NCBI GenBank assembly: GCA_042701975.1
Contig: CP170561.1
Location: 930,001 to 994,000, forward strand
DNA length: 64,000 nt
Source of the DNA: JAFALK01 sp042701975
Lineage (GTDB): Bacteria > Pseudomonadota > Gammaproteobacteria > Burkholderiales > Burkholderiaceae_C
Direction: 5' to 3'
Positions 55,462 through 64,000 of this stretch are shown here, piece after piece. A program made the position numbers and the translations under genes. The notes under the pieces were generated by a model. That model did no database searches. It was not told the origin of the DNA and was given only the letters and a program-made list of their open reading frames with translations. The stretch's first letter is position 1. Every line of letters starts with the position of its first letter.

Positions 55462-55465
<4 letters not shown>
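54838..55465 (-). pseudogene. PPOX-class FMN enzyme gene with a one-base frameshift
   Basis: The ATG at 55465 starts MSITTSHDITDEAQLRALYG and runs well through FAVLATRGPKGLDTSPRGDG and GFVQI. It then shifts: the family continuation (LDEKTLLLPDRRGNK, DSLRNVLHDPEVALLFLIPG and the rest) is in the next frame down to 54838. The likely cause is one extra base in the GGG at 55248-55250. Apart from this, both parts match pyridoxamine-5'-phosphate-oxidase-like FMN proteins over their full length (about 205 residues joined). Either the gene was recently broken or the base is a sequencing error. It overlaps DUF4197 by 4 bp. Confidence 0.82.
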
Positions 55466-56105
<640 letters not shown>

Positions 56106-56130
<25 letters not shown>

Positions 56131-57104
56131 GACAGTACCTCCTGGTCGATCGCACCGAAGATGCTCTGGCCGTCGCGGCCCTTCATCTCGATGCGGATGG
56201 AATCGCCGAAACGCATGAACTCGGTCTTCGGTGCACCGCCTTCGATGGTCTCGATGGCGCGCTTCTCCGCGATGCAGCTGTAGCCGTGGCTCCAGTCCTT
56301 GTTCGACACGGTGCCTGAACCCACGACGGAGCCGGCGCGAACATTGCGCGTCTTCGCGATGTGGGCGATCAGCTGGCCGAAGTGGAAGGTCATCTCCGGT
56401 CCGGCCTCGCAATTGCCGACCTTGCGGCCGTTCCACATGCTCTGCAGCGTGAGCTGCACGCGGCCGCCCTTCCAGTCCTCGCCCAACTCATCGGGCGTGA
56501 CCGCCACGGGCGAAAACGCCGTGGCTGGCTTGCTCTGGAAGAAGCCGAAGCCCTTGGCCAGCTCGGCGGGGATGAGGTTGCGCAGGCTCCAGTCGTTGGC
56601 CAGCATCAGCAGGCGCACGCCTTCGAGCGCCTCATCGGGCGTGGCGCCCATCTTGACGTCGCCGGTGACGACGGCGATCTCGGCCTCGAAGTCGATGCCC
56701 ATGGCTTCGCTGACGAAGCGCGCGCCTTCAACGGCACCGATGAAATCATCGCTGCCGCCCTGGTACATCAGCGGGTCGGTATAGAAGCTCTCGGGCACTT
56801 CCGCACCACGCGCCTTGCGCACCAGCTCCACGTGGTTGATGTAGGCGGATCCATCAGCCCATTGGTACGCACGCGGCAGCGGCGCCATGCACAGCTTGGG
56901 ATCGAAGGCGAAGGCGTGGCGCAGCTTGCCGTGGTTGAGCTGGGTGTACAGGTCTTCGAGCTGCGGGCTCATGAAGTTCCAGTCGTCCAGCACCTGCTGC
57001 AGGCGCGTGGCGATGCCGTTGGCGTAGTGGGCGTTGGTGAGATCGCGCGAGACGACGACCAGCTGGCCGTCGCGCGAACCGTCCTTGTAGGTGGCGAGCT
57101 TCAT
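56106..57104 (-). CDS. Fumarylacetoacetate hydrolase family protein
   Basis: A protein of 332 aa with an N-terminal FAH_N-like part (KLATYKDGSRDGQLVVVSRD) and the FAH domain: MYQGGSDDFIGAVEG, the acidic metal site in GIDFEAEIAVVTGDV, LANDWSLRNLIPAELAKGF, SPVAVTPDELG and GSGTVSNKDWSHGYS. It resembles fumarylacetoacetases or acylpyruvases that cleave a C-C bond with a divalent metal, in tyrosine breakdown. No homogentisate genes are in the window. The ATG at 57104 is the family start. It is first of a short minus-strand unit with DUF4197 and PPOX. Confidence 0.92.
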
Positions 57105-57374
57105 CTTTCGGGGGATCGTAATGCGCCGGAGCGATGGGCAGCATTGTGCGATGCCCCAGCGCACCATCGCCCTGGAATCCGCCGCCACCAGTGCAATGGC
57201 GCTACCGGCTCGTGCTCAGTGGTCGCGAGGGGGCGAAGCCGTGCTGAGCTGGACTGTGAAAGCCGGCCGCTATCCGTTATCGCCTGCAATGGGATCGCAG
57301 TGCCGGAGATCGTCCCATGCCCGGCTGGCGCAGCCTGGGCCGCCTGAGCGCTGAGGGCGTGGAACCTGAGCGCT

Positions 57375-57797
57375 ATGCCGAACTGCGCGGTGAACGCGAC
57401 GCCCGCGGCACGACCTTCCGCCGCGAACCTCCGCCGCGAAGAAGGGCTGATCCGCTACTCGGCCAGCAGCGCAGTCCTCCCCTTGCCCGAGGGCGCGCAG
57501 AACGTGATTTCATGGTGGCTGCAGCTCGCCGCGCTGGCCTCGACCGCCCGATCGGTCGGTCGGGCGGTCGAGCTCGTCATCGCGAGCACACGCGGCGAAG
57601 CTGCGCCCTGGCATTTCGAATGGCGGAGCCGCGAGGAGGGGCTTTGGCATTGCCGGCGCGAAGCCCGACAGGAATGGGCCAGCGCCCTCGAACTCTGGCT
57701 CGATCCCCCGCACCACGTCTTGCCCGTCAGGCTGATGAGCGGTGATCCGACACGGCGCGGATGGCTGCTGGAGCTCAAATCAGCAGTGCCGCCATGA
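57375..57797 (+). CDS. Hypothetical protein, weak support
   Basis: A plus-strand frame of 140 codons ending in a plausible protein (APWHFEWRSREEGLWHC; ELWLDPPHHVLPVRLMSGD) with G/C-rich third positions from about 57480 onward. The first 30 codons look less natural. An alternative frame from 57317 (MPGWRSLGRLSAEGVEPERY) looks better at the N-terminus, so a frameshift near 57425, in a CCGCCGCGAA repeat, is possible. A perfect 13-bp inverted repeat lies inside. No homologue is recognised and no clear ribosome-binding site is visible. Confidence 0.4.
   Translation: MPNCAVNATPAARPSAANLRREEGLIRYSASSAVLPLPEGAQNVISWWLQLAALASTARSVGRAVELVIASTRGEAAPWHFEWRSREEGLWHCRREARQEWASALELWLDPPHHVLPVRLMSGDPTRRGWLLELKSAVPP
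57539..57572. repeat. Perfect 13-bp inverted repeat
   Basis: CTCGACCGCCCGA (57539-57551) and TCGGGCGGTCGAG (57560-57572) are exact inverted copies with the 8-base spacer TCGGTCGG. It lies within the weakly supported hypothetical frame. A stem this long would be unusual by chance even in G/C-rich DNA; no T-run follows it. Possible roles are a protein-binding site or an RNA hairpin. Confidence 0.7.
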
Positions 57798-57989
57798 GCC
57801 AAATCACTGTGGCGTGATGTTGTCCCGTTTTCGCCTCAGTCGCCACCCAGCTTGGTGTATCGCCAATGCAAAGCGTCTGAGACTATGTCAGCCAGGTCAA
57901 CGCAATTTGAGTTGTAGGCGTGTGGAGCCGGGCCTTGAAAGCCTCGGCCGTGACCCAAGCTAGGTCCACGAGATAGAGAGGAATCCGCC

Positions 57990-58283
57990 ATGCAAATGCT
58001 GTACAACTCCCCGAGCTATGTCGTCGTTCAGTTCGACGTCGAGGTGGACTCCACGACCCACGGTGAGCTGCTGGATGCCAATCCAGAGTGGAAGCTGTCC
58101 CGCGGCGGCTTCGAGATCGTCGACAAGTTCGCCCGCAAGGAAATCTTCATCGAAGGCGCGCTGGCTGAAGCATTCCAGGACGGCGTGACCGCACTCATCG
58201 AAACCGAGCCCTCGGAAGAGGAACTCGACGACTTCATCCAGACCTACGCCGACCTCGGCAACCAGCCGGTGGTGATGCACTGA
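57990..58283 (+). CDS. DUF3567 family protein
   Basis: A protein of 97 aa matching the small betaproteobacterial DUF3567 family. It opens MQMLYNSPSYVVVQFDV, contains GGFEIVDKFARKEIFIEG with a Glu-rich C-terminal helix (EPSEEELDDFIQTY), and is acidic overall. The family has no known role but is conserved in Burkholderiales, supporting the taxonomic guess. An AGAGAGGAAT ribosome-binding region precedes the ATG. A hairpin follows the stop by 6 bp. About 190 bp upstream of it hold no gene. Confidence 0.92.
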   Translation: MQMLYNSPSYVVVQFDVEVDSTTHGELLDANPEWKLSRGGFEIVDKFARKEIFIEGALAEAFQDGVTALIETEPSEEELDDFIQTYADLGNQPVVMH

Positions 58284-58289
58284 ACCTGC

Positions 58290-58315
58290 GCTCGGGGGCC
58301 TGAGCGGCCCCGAGC
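58290..58315 (+). terminator. Hairpin after the DUF3567 gene (probable terminator)
   Basis: GCTCGGGG (58290-58297) pairs with CCCCGAGC (58308-58315), with CC/GG pairs inside a one-base bulge. It starts 6 bp after the stop. The downstream T-run is missing, so termination may depend on Rho or be weak. Confidence 0.5.
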
Positions 58316-58352
58316 AAATCACGCGAGGATATCCGTCCGCCGCGCAGCCCGT

Positions 58353-58379
58353 AAAAAAATCTCGATATCCGAGTTTTTT
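58353..58379. terminator. Small A/T-flanked hairpin before the AAA+ gene
   Basis: CTCG (58361-58364) and CGAG (58370-58373) form a short stem flanked by a run of seven A on one side and six T on the other. It looks like a weak bidirectional terminator separating the DUF3567 gene from the AAA+ ATPase gene. The stem is short, so confidence is modest. Confidence 0.4.
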
Positions 58380-58453
58380 GGCTGTACCCCAGCACTTGTT
58401 CTCGGGCTTGGGCTGCGCAATGATGGGCCCGCACAGACCCGCAGGAGTTGCCC

Positions 58454-60754
58454 ATGGCGAAGCGTCTGGCCGACGCTCGCTCGGCCGCCCATGTACTGCC
58501 CTCACCCGGCCTCAAGGAGGCTCCGGTCCTGGACCGCATGTGCTCGCAGTTCGTCTTGACGCTCACCGTCAAGCACGCCAACCGCTTCAACCTGCGCCGC
58601 GACTTCAATGGCCTGCTCTCCTTCACCGGCCGCCACCTCGTGTGGCCGCTGCGCGTGCTGGGGCGCTTGCGCGACTACCTCGCCATCCGCTGCCAGGGCA
58701 ACCAGGCGTGGGCCGGGCACGAGGCGCTTTCCGACACCGCTTTTCTTGAGCGTTATGGCGTGTGGAACGGCCCCTTCGCCGAGGCCACGCTGTTCTTCTA
58801 CCTCGACGAGTACGTCAAGGACGCGCCCAAGGACATGATGGCCCTGCTCGCCACCACCAGCGAATGGCTGGACCGCGAGCTCAAGAAGGAATCGACCCTC
58901 GTCGAGAAGAACATCGCCGCTCTGGGCGCGCTGCTGCAGCTGAACCCGGCCGAGCGCGCCATCCTGCTCTACGGCACCCTGGCTCGCTACCAGCGCGAGC
59001 TGCGTGGCGCGCTGGTGGAGTTCAAGGTCAACACGGCGCAGGAAGCCTTCGCCGCCATCGCCGCAGTGGCCGGTGTGGACGAGCGCGAAGTGGCCGAGGC
59101 GCTGCGCGCCGGCTCGCGCCTGGAACGCATCGGCATGGTGGAGAACCTGATCTCCGAACACAACATCACCGACCTGGCCGACCTGATGAAGGTCAGCGAC
59201 CAGCTGCCGCCCGTGCTGATGCGCGAGTACCAGGGCCCGCACGACCTGATGGCCGTGTTCACGCGCCCCGCCACGCAGAGCCAGCTGACCGAAGGCGACT
59301 TCCAGTTCGTGGTCGAAGACCTCTCCATGCTGGGCACGCTGCTGCGCCAGGCCGTGGCGCGCCACGAGACCGGCGTCAACGTGCTGCTCTACGGCCCCCC
59401 CGGCACCGGCAAGACCGAGATGGCCAAGGTGGCGGCGCAGGCAGCCGGGCTCGACCTCTACGAAGTGGAATACGCCGATCGCGACGGCAACTCGCTCTCT
59501 GGCCGCGACCGTTACCGCTCGTTGCAGATCAGCCAGGTCTTCCTGAAGGCCAGCGCCAATGTGGCGCTGCTGTTCGACGAGGTGGAGGACGTCTTCCCGC
59601 CGCTCTCGAACGACACGGCCCAGCTGATCGCGCGCTTGGATTCCGCGCTCGACGCGCCCGCCTCCAACTCCGTCAGCGGCAAGGCCTGGGTCAACCAGAT
59701 CCTGGAGACCAACCCCGTGCCGGTGATCTGGATCACCAACCGCATCGAGCAGATCGACCCGGCCTTCCGTCGCCGCTTCCAGTACCACATCGAGCTCAAA
59801 TCACCGCCGCCCGGCGCGCGTTTAAGCCTCGTATCCAAGGCGCTGGCCGACGTGAAGGTGTCGCCTGAATTCGTCTCGCGACTGGCTGAAAGACGCGGCC
59901 TCACGCCCGCCCAGATCCGCACCGCCGTGCGCTTCGCCGCGCTGGCCGGCGCGCCCGAGGACTGCGAGAAGCTGATCGAACGCCAGCTGCGCGGTGCCGA
60001 CAAGGCGCTGGGCCAGGGCGCGGGCGAGCACGCGGCGCGGCCCGTGATCACGCAGTACGCGCTCGACCTGCTCAACGTCGAATCGCGCTTTGAGATCCCG
60101 CGCATCGTCGCCGCACTGGCGCGGCGCGGTGTCGGCAACCTCTGCTTCTACGGCCCGCCCGGCAGCGGCAAGACCGCGCTGGCCGAGCACATCGCTGCCG
60201 AGTTGCAGCGCCCGCTGATGATCCGCCAGGCCAGCGATCTGGCCAGCAAGTTCGTCGGCGAAACCGAGCAGAACATGGCTCGCATGTTCGAAGCCGCGCA
60301 GGCCGAGAACGCCGTGCTGCTGCTCGACGAGGCCGACAGCTTCCTGCGCAGCCGGCGCATGGCCGAGCGCAACTACGAGGTCAGCGAGGTGAACGAAATG
60401 CTCGCCGGCATGGAACGCTTTGCCGGCATCTTCATCTGCACGACCAATCTGTTTGAAGAACTCGACGAAGCCGCGCTGCGCCGCTTCGCCTTCAAGATCC
60501 GCTTCAAGGCGCTGCTGCCGGACCAGCGCCGGCGCATGTTCGAACGCGAAGCCGGCGGCGAGGCGACACCCGAGCAAGTGGAGCGGCTGCTCAAGCTCGA
60601 CGCCCTCACGCCCGGTGATTTCGCCGCCGTGCGCCAGCAGGTCGAGATCCTCGGCGAGCCGATAACGCCCGACGAATTCCTGCTACAACTCGAAGGCGAG
60701 CACCGCCTCAAGCCCGAGGTCCGGCAAGCTCGCTCCATAGGCTTCCGACACTGA
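58454..60754 (+). CDS. Tandem AAA+ ATPase with unknown N-terminal domain
   Basis: A cytoplasmic protein of 766 aa. Residues about 1-290 form a helical domain I do not recognise (VKHANRFNLRRDFNGLLSF; LLATTSEWLDRELKKES). The first AAA+ module has Walker A GPPGTGKTEMAK (Lys320), Walker B VALLFDEVEDVF and an arginine-rich sensor region (DPAFRRRFQYHI). The second has Walker A GPPGSGKTALAEH (Lys573) and Walker B VLLLDEADSFL, then ALRRFAFKIRFKALLPDQR. This is a CDC48/VPS4-like arrangement, suggesting a hexameric unfoldase or remodelling machine. The ATG at 58454 was chosen over the TTG at 58448 because AGGAG stands six bases upstream. A TraB/GumN gene follows after 7 bp and is probably cotranscribed. 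Confidence 0.9.
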   Translation: MAKRLADARSAAHVLPSPGLKEAPVLDRMCSQFVLTLTVKHANRFNLRRDFNGLLSFTGRHLVWPLRVLGRLRDYLAIRCQGNQAWAGHEALSDTAFLERYGVWNGPFAEATLFFYLDEYVKDAPKDMMALLATTSEWLDRELKKESTLVEKNIAALGALLQLNPAERAILLYGTLARYQRELRGALVEFKVNTAQEAFAAIAAVAGVDEREVAEALRAGSRLERIGMVENLISEHNITDLADLMKVSDQLPPVLMREYQGPHDLMAVFTRPATQSQLTEGDFQFVVEDLSMLGTLLRQAVARHETGVNVLLYGPPGTGKTEMAKVAAQAAGLDLYEVEYADRDGNSLSGRDRYRSLQISQVFLKASANVALLFDEVEDVFPPLSNDTAQLIARLDSALDAPASNSVSGKAWVNQILETNPVPVIWITNRIEQIDPAFRRRFQYHIELKSPPPGARLSLVSKALADVKVSPEFVSRLAERRGLTPAQIRTAVRFAALAGAPEDCEKLIERQLRGADKALGQGAGEHAARPVITQYALDLLNVESRFEIPRIVAALARRGVGNLCFYGPPGSGKTALAEHIAAELQRPLMIRQASDLASKFVGETEQNMARMFEAAQAENAVLLLDEADSFLRSRRMAERNYEVSEVNEMLAGMERFAGIFICTTNLFEELDEAALRRFAFKIRFKALLPDQRRRMFEREAGGEATPEQVERLLKLDALTPGDFAAVRQQVEILGEPITPDEFLLQLEGEHRLKPEVRQARSIGFRH

Positions 60755-60761
60755 CCTCTCG

Positions 60762-61709
60762 ATGATGCGCAAGCTGCTGCCGACCCTGGCCGTCCTTCTT
60801 CCCCTCCTCTTCCTGCATGGACCGGCCCGGGCCGCTGACGATTGCAGCGCGCCGCCGCCCGCGCCGAGCGTTACCGCCAAATCCAAACCCGACCACGGCA
60901 TGCTGTGGCGCATCAGCCGTGACGGCCACAGCTCCTACCTCTACGGCACGTTGCACCTCGGTCGCAGCGAATGGCTGGTGCCCGGCCCCGGCCTGACGAA
61001 GGCGTGGGCCGAGACCCAAGTGCTGGCGACCGAAGTCGACATGAGCGATCCGGCAGCTCTCAGCGCCTCCATCAGCGCGGCAAAAAAGGACGATCTGCCC
61101 GCCGCCAAGTTCACGCCCGCGCAGGCGCAACAGCTGATGGCTGCCGTCACGGCCGCCTGCGTGCCCGCGGCCTACGTCACGGCCCTGTCCAGCGAGCACC
61201 CGATCCTGCAACTGACCACGCTCTCGGCGCTGATGGCCAAACGCGACGGCCTGGAGATCGGCTTCGGCCAGGACTTCGTGCTGACCAGCCTGGCCGTGAA
61301 CAACCACCGCCCCGTCGTCGGCCTCGAGACGGCGGCAGAACAGATGAAGGCGCTGACCACGGCATCGCCGGCCGACATGGCGACGATGATCAACGAGTCG
61401 CTGAAGGAGCTCGAAGACAAGGCCAGCCGCCAGGCCATGGTGAAGCTCAGCGTCGCCTGGGCCGACGGCGATCTCGACACCCTGGCCCACTACGAGCAGT
61501 GGTGCAACTGCGCCAACAGCCCCGCCGCGCGCGAATGGCTGCGCCGCCTCAACGACGGCCGCAACGGCCCGCTGGCCGAGCGCATCGCGGCGCTGCATGC
61601 CAAGGGCAAGCCGGCGCTCGTGGCCGTCGGCGCGCTGCACATGACCGGACCGAAGGCCTTGCCCACCTTGCTCGCTGCGCAGGGCTTCAAGGTCGAAAGA
61701 ATCCACTAG
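60762..61709 (+). CDS. TraB/GumN family exported protein
   Basis: A protein of 315 aa with a signal peptide (about residues 1-24, HGPARA) and the TraB/GumN (EreA-like, Tiki-like) domain: MLWRISRDGHSSYLYGTLHLG, VDMSDPAAL, GLETAAEQMKALT and the end block ALVAVGALHMTGPKALPTLL. The paired GxxH motifs (GTLHLG, GALHM) are the proposed metal-binding sites of the Tiki protease clan. Role in bacteria is unclear. It follows the tandem AAA+ gene by 7 bp and precedes phaM by 27 bp. Confidence 0.9.
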   Translation: MMRKLLPTLAVLLPLLFLHGPARAADDCSAPPPAPSVTAKSKPDHGMLWRISRDGHSSYLYGTLHLGRSEWLVPGPGLTKAWAETQVLATEVDMSDPAALSASISAAKKDDLPAAKFTPAQAQQLMAAVTAACVPAAYVTALSSEHPILQLTTLSALMAKRDGLEIGFGQDFVLTSLAVNNHRPVVGLETAAEQMKALTTASPADMATMINESLKELEDKASRQAMVKLSVAWADGDLDTLAHYEQWCNCANSPAAREWLRRLNDGRNGPLAERIAALHAKGKPALVAVGALHMTGPKALPTLLAAQGFKVERIH

Positions 61710-61736
61710 CATCGGTCCACCAGCACAGGAGCCACG

Positions 61737-62327
61737 ATGACCGAGAACCCTTTCGCCAAGTTCATCCCCGGCTTCGAGTTCCTCGAAGGGCTGACCAAGA
61801 ACGCCGGCGCTCAGATCCCGGGCATGAATCAATGGGTGGCCCCCACCCTCAACCCCGAAGAGCTGGACAAGCGCATTGCCGAGCTCAAGGCCGTGCAGTA
61901 CTGGCTCGACCAGAACGCCAAGATGCTCGGCGTGACCGTCCAGGCCCTGGAAGTCCAGCGCATGACGCTGGCTACGCTGAAGACGATGAACGTGCCGATG
62001 GGCGATCTGAGCGAGGCGCTCAAGTTCAAACCGGCCACGATGCCCGCGTCCGCTCCTGCGCCGGCTCCAGCTCCGAAGGCAGCCGCAGCCCCTCAGCCTG
62101 CCGCGAAGAAGCCGGCAAGCAAGACGGCCACCAAGCCCGCTGCGAAGACCAGCACCTCCAGCACGCCGCAAGCCGCCATCGACCCGATGAAGTGGTGGGG
62201 CGCACTCAGCGAGCAGTTCGGACATCTCGCCGCCGGCGCGATGAAGGACATGAGCGCGGTGGCAGCGCCGCCTGTTGCGAAGAAGGCGTCTGTTGCGAAG
62301 AAGGCGCCGGCTCGCAAGAAGGCATAG
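61737..62327 (+). CDS. phaM: PhaM-type polyhydroxyalkanoate granule protein
   Basis: A protein of 196 aa. The N-terminal 90 residues match PhaM (NPFAKFIPGFEFLEGLTK; WVAPTLNPEELDKRIAELK; YWLDQNAKMLGVTVQALEVQ), which binds PHA synthase and activates it. The middle is Ala/Pro-rich. The C-terminus ends in Lys-Ala repeats (AKKASVAKKAPARKKA), like the DNA-binding tail of Ralstonia PhaM that tethers granules to the nucleoid. A CAGGAGCC ribosome-binding site precedes the ATG. The genome therefore likely makes polyhydroxybutyrate. Confidence 0.92.
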   Translation: MTENPFAKFIPGFEFLEGLTKNAGAQIPGMNQWVAPTLNPEELDKRIAELKAVQYWLDQNAKMLGVTVQALEVQRMTLATLKTMNVPMGDLSEALKFKPATMPASAPAPAPAPKAAAAPQPAAKKPASKTATKPAAKTSTSSTPQAAIDPMKWWGALSEQFGHLAAGAMKDMSAVAAPPVAKKASVAKKAPARKKA

Positions 62328-62355
62328 CGAGCCCCGAGCCTTCAGGCCTGCGGGT

Positions 62356-63249
62356 TCAACGCCTGAACCAGGCCCCACCCTGGTTGATCACCAGCCCGGC
62401 CAGCACCAGCAGCGCGCCGACCCACTGCAGCGGCTGCGGGCGCTCGCCGAAGGCGACGGCGGCGGCGCTCATGCCCACCACGGGCACGAGCAAGGACCAC
62501 GGCGCCACCTTGGCCGCCGGATGCTTCTTGAGCAGCTGCGTCCACAGGCTGTAGGCCAGCAGCGTGGAGAGCAGGCCCAGGAAGAGCACGGCGAGGAAGC
62601 CGGTCAGGTCGATGCCCCGCAGCTGCGTCAGCACCGAGTCGACACCGTCCATCCCGCAGGCCAGTGCGAAGAAGGGCAGGACGGGCACGAGGCTGGTCCA
62701 GACGATGAAGTTCACCGGCTCGTAATCGTGCACGCGTGCAGCCAGCCGGCCCAACACATTCGCGCAGGCCCACATGAAGGCGGCGCCAACGGTCAGCAAG
62801 AAGCCGATCAAGGTCATCTCACCCGGGCTGCTGCCGTGCGCGGCGGCAATGGCGACGAGGCCCGCCAGCGCGACCGCAAGGCCCAGCCATTGCGCGGGCC
62901 GGCAGCGCTCGTGCAGGACGAACATGCCGATCAGCAGCGTGAAGAAGGCCTGTGTCTGGATCACCAGCGAGGCCATGCCGGCTGGCATGCCGAGCTTGAG
63001 GCCCAGAAACAGCAGGCCGAACTGGCCCAGACCCTGCGCAAGACCATAGCCAATCACATAGCGTGCCGGCAGGCCGGGCCGCGCCACGAAGAGGAAGGGC
63101 GCCGCCGCCACGACGAAGCGTAGCGCGCCGAGCAGCATCGGCGACAGGCCCTTGAGTCCGACCTTCATGACGACGAAGTTCAGCCCCCAGATGACGATGA
63201 CGGCGCCGAGGCGCAGCGCGTCGTTGCGACTCAGTCCGGGGCCGTTCAC
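62356..63249 (-). CDS. EamA/DMT-family transporter
   Basis: A membrane protein of 297 aa with ten helices and two EamA repeats (residues about 5-135 and 150-290). It starts GLSRNDALRLGAVIVIWGLN and ends with AAVAFGERPQPLQWVGALL, characteristic of YdcZ/RhaT-like O-acetylserine/cysteine exporters. I chose the GTG at 63249 because it overlaps the epimerase stop as GTGA and gives the family N-terminus; the ATG far upstream would add about 60 residues of antisense origin. Cotranscription with the epimerase gene is likely. The substrate is unknown. Confidence 0.9.
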   Translation of the reverse strand: MNGPGLSRNDALRLGAVIVIWGLNFVVMKVGLKGLSPMLLGALRFVVAAAPFLFVARPGLPARYVIGYGLAQGLGQFGLLFLGLKLGMPAGMASLVIQTQAFFTLLIGMFVLHERCRPAQWLGLAVALAGLVAIAAAHGSSPGEMTLIGFLLTVGAAFMWACANVLGRLAARVHDYEPVNFIVWTSLVPVLPFFALACGMDGVDSVLTQLRGIDLTGFLAVLFLGLLSTLLAYSLWTQLLKKHPAAKVAPWSLLVPVVGMSAAAVAFGERPQPLQWVGALLVLAGLVINQGGAWFRR

Positions 63250-64000
63250 AAGGGCCGCCCTTGACGCTCGCGCGCCGCCACGAAGGCGAGGAAGGCCTCG
63301 CGGCTGGTCTTGCCGGGCACATAGCCCAACTCGTTCTTCAGGCGGTGGTTGTCGAGCACGGGCCTGTAGCGCAGGAAGTCCAGCTGCTCGGGCCCGTAGC
63401 GCGAGACACCGAGCCGCGAGCCAATCCACAAGGCCGATTGCAGCAGGGGTGCGGGGAACTCGCGCGTGCGCTTGCGCAGCAACGCGGCGATCTCGTGCAC
63501 GCTCAGCGCACCATCGCCCGCCAGGTTGTAGGTGCCCTCGATGCCGCCGCGCAGCGCATGCAAGAAGGCGCCGGTGACGTCTTCATCCCAGATGAAGACG
63601 AAGGGGCTCTTGCTGCCGCGGATGGCGATCAGGCGCGGCTTCTCGAACAGCGCGGTGATCTGGTTGTCCACCTGTTCGCCAAGGATGGTACCGATGCGGA
63701 ACACGGTCTGCTTGAGTGCCGGCTGCACGCGCCGGTAGAGCTCCAGGCTTTCTTCGACCAGGCGCTTGTGGTGCGAGTAGGCGAAGACCTCGTTGCCGCG
63801 CAGTGGATCGGTTTCGACAAGCCAATCGGGGCTGTCTGCGTGATAGCCGTAGGCCGCGCCGCTGGAGCTCACCAGCAGATGCCCCACATGCGCGGTGACG
63901 CAGGCCTGCAGCACATTCTGCGTGCCCTGCACGTCGACGGAGTATTCGAACTCGCGCGAGGATTTGCGCCCCGGCGTGACGATGGCCGCGAGGTGCACGA
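63246..64000 (-). CDS. NAD-dependent epimerase/dehydratase-like SDR protein (5' end outside window)
   Basis: The minus-strand frame is open to the window edge, so the N-terminus with the nucleotide-binding motif is missing. Visible parts are VHLAAIVTPG, LLVSSSGAAYGYH, the YSHHK segment (catalytic Tyr and Lys as YxxxK), VFRIGTILGEQVDN and the C-terminal ELGYVPGKTSREAF. It belongs to the extended SDR group of NAD-dependent sugar epimerases or reductases. Its stop overlaps the GTG start of the EamA gene. The substrate cannot be told. Confidence 0.85.
   Translation of the reverse strand, partial: VHLAAIVTPGRKSSREFEYSVDVQGTQNVLQACVTAHVGHLLVSSSGAAYGYHADSPDWLVETDPLRGNEVFAYSHHKRLVEESLELYRRVQPALKQTVFRIGTILGEQVDNQITALFEKPRLIAIRGSKSPFVFIWDEDVTGAFLHALRGGIEGTYNLAGDGALSVHEIAALLRKRTREFPAPLLQSALWIGSRLGVSRYGPEQLDFLRYRPVLDNHRLKNELGYVPGKTSREAFLAFVAARERQGRPL

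Overview
The window looks like a chromosomal segment of a high-GC betaproteobacterium of the order Burkholderiales, probably the Roseateles / Mitsuaria / Rubrivivax / Leptothrix neighbourhood. The reasons are a methionine synthase split into two genes (metH halves of 353 and 907 aa), a gene of the betaproteobacterial DUF3567 family, a PhaM-type polyhydroxyalkanoate granule protein, a proteobacterial gshA, a TorF-type porin placed in front of glnK-amtB, and strong G/C preference at third codon positions. The placement is an inference from gene content; no rRNA or tRNA gene was seen.

Left part (1-16.5 kb): a truncated cytochrome b561-like gene diverges from a cytochrome c' gene. A five-gene minus-strand run (LysE exporter, EamA transporter, PLP aminotransferase, GNAT, PhzF) diverges from a MocR/PdxR-type regulator, with direct and inverted CCAATACA repeats between them. 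Then come an exported metallo-beta-lactamase-fold protein, a 2-keto-4-pentenoate hydratase-like FAH protein, an alpha/beta hydrolase, Uup, a cytochrome P450 and a double-domain M16 peptidase that ends at a clear terminator.

Middle-left (16.5-32 kb): mmsA, a small SGNH-like exported protein and a FUSC membrane protein run on the minus strand, followed by a DUF885 peptidase and a YgjP-like metallopeptidase on the plus strand. Core metabolism follows: gshB, kup, gshA and the nitrogen unit torF-glnK-amtB. The nitrogen unit has a canonical -24/-12 (sigma-54) promoter and NtrC-like sites upstream.

The accessory region (about 32.1-45.5 kb) is a glycan-degradation island. A decayed IS3-family transposase fragment marks its left edge. 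Five minus-strand glycoside hydrolase genes (GH29, GH29, GH42, GH9, GH29 plus sugar-binding domains) follow one another with short gaps; a LacI-type regulator sits upstream and a divergent GH27 alpha-galactosidase lies beyond it. All six enzymes carry export signals (three Tat-like, three Sec-like). The enzyme mix suggests stripping of fucose and galactose from a beta-glucan-backbone glycan such as fucosylated xyloglucan. No transporter is encoded in the island.

Right part (45.5-64 kb): LysR/azoR/YciI, a comM remnant, a glycine-zipper protein, and the split metH with a frameshifted, degenerate HD-GYP-like gene between its halves. Next are a rhodanese, a ProQ-type RNA chaperone, a frameshifted PPOX-class flavoenzyme gene, DUF4197, a fumarylacetoacetate hydrolase-like gene, DUF3567, a double AAA+ ATPase, TraB/GumN, phaM, another EamA transporter and a truncated NAD-dependent epimerase.

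I did not find a CRISPR array, prophage or recognisable defence system. The most notable elements are the fucosidase-rich island, the MocR-type operator array, the sigma-54/NtrC control region, several broken genes (comM fragment, HD-GYP-like, PPOX) and several perfect inverted repeats without an assigned role.
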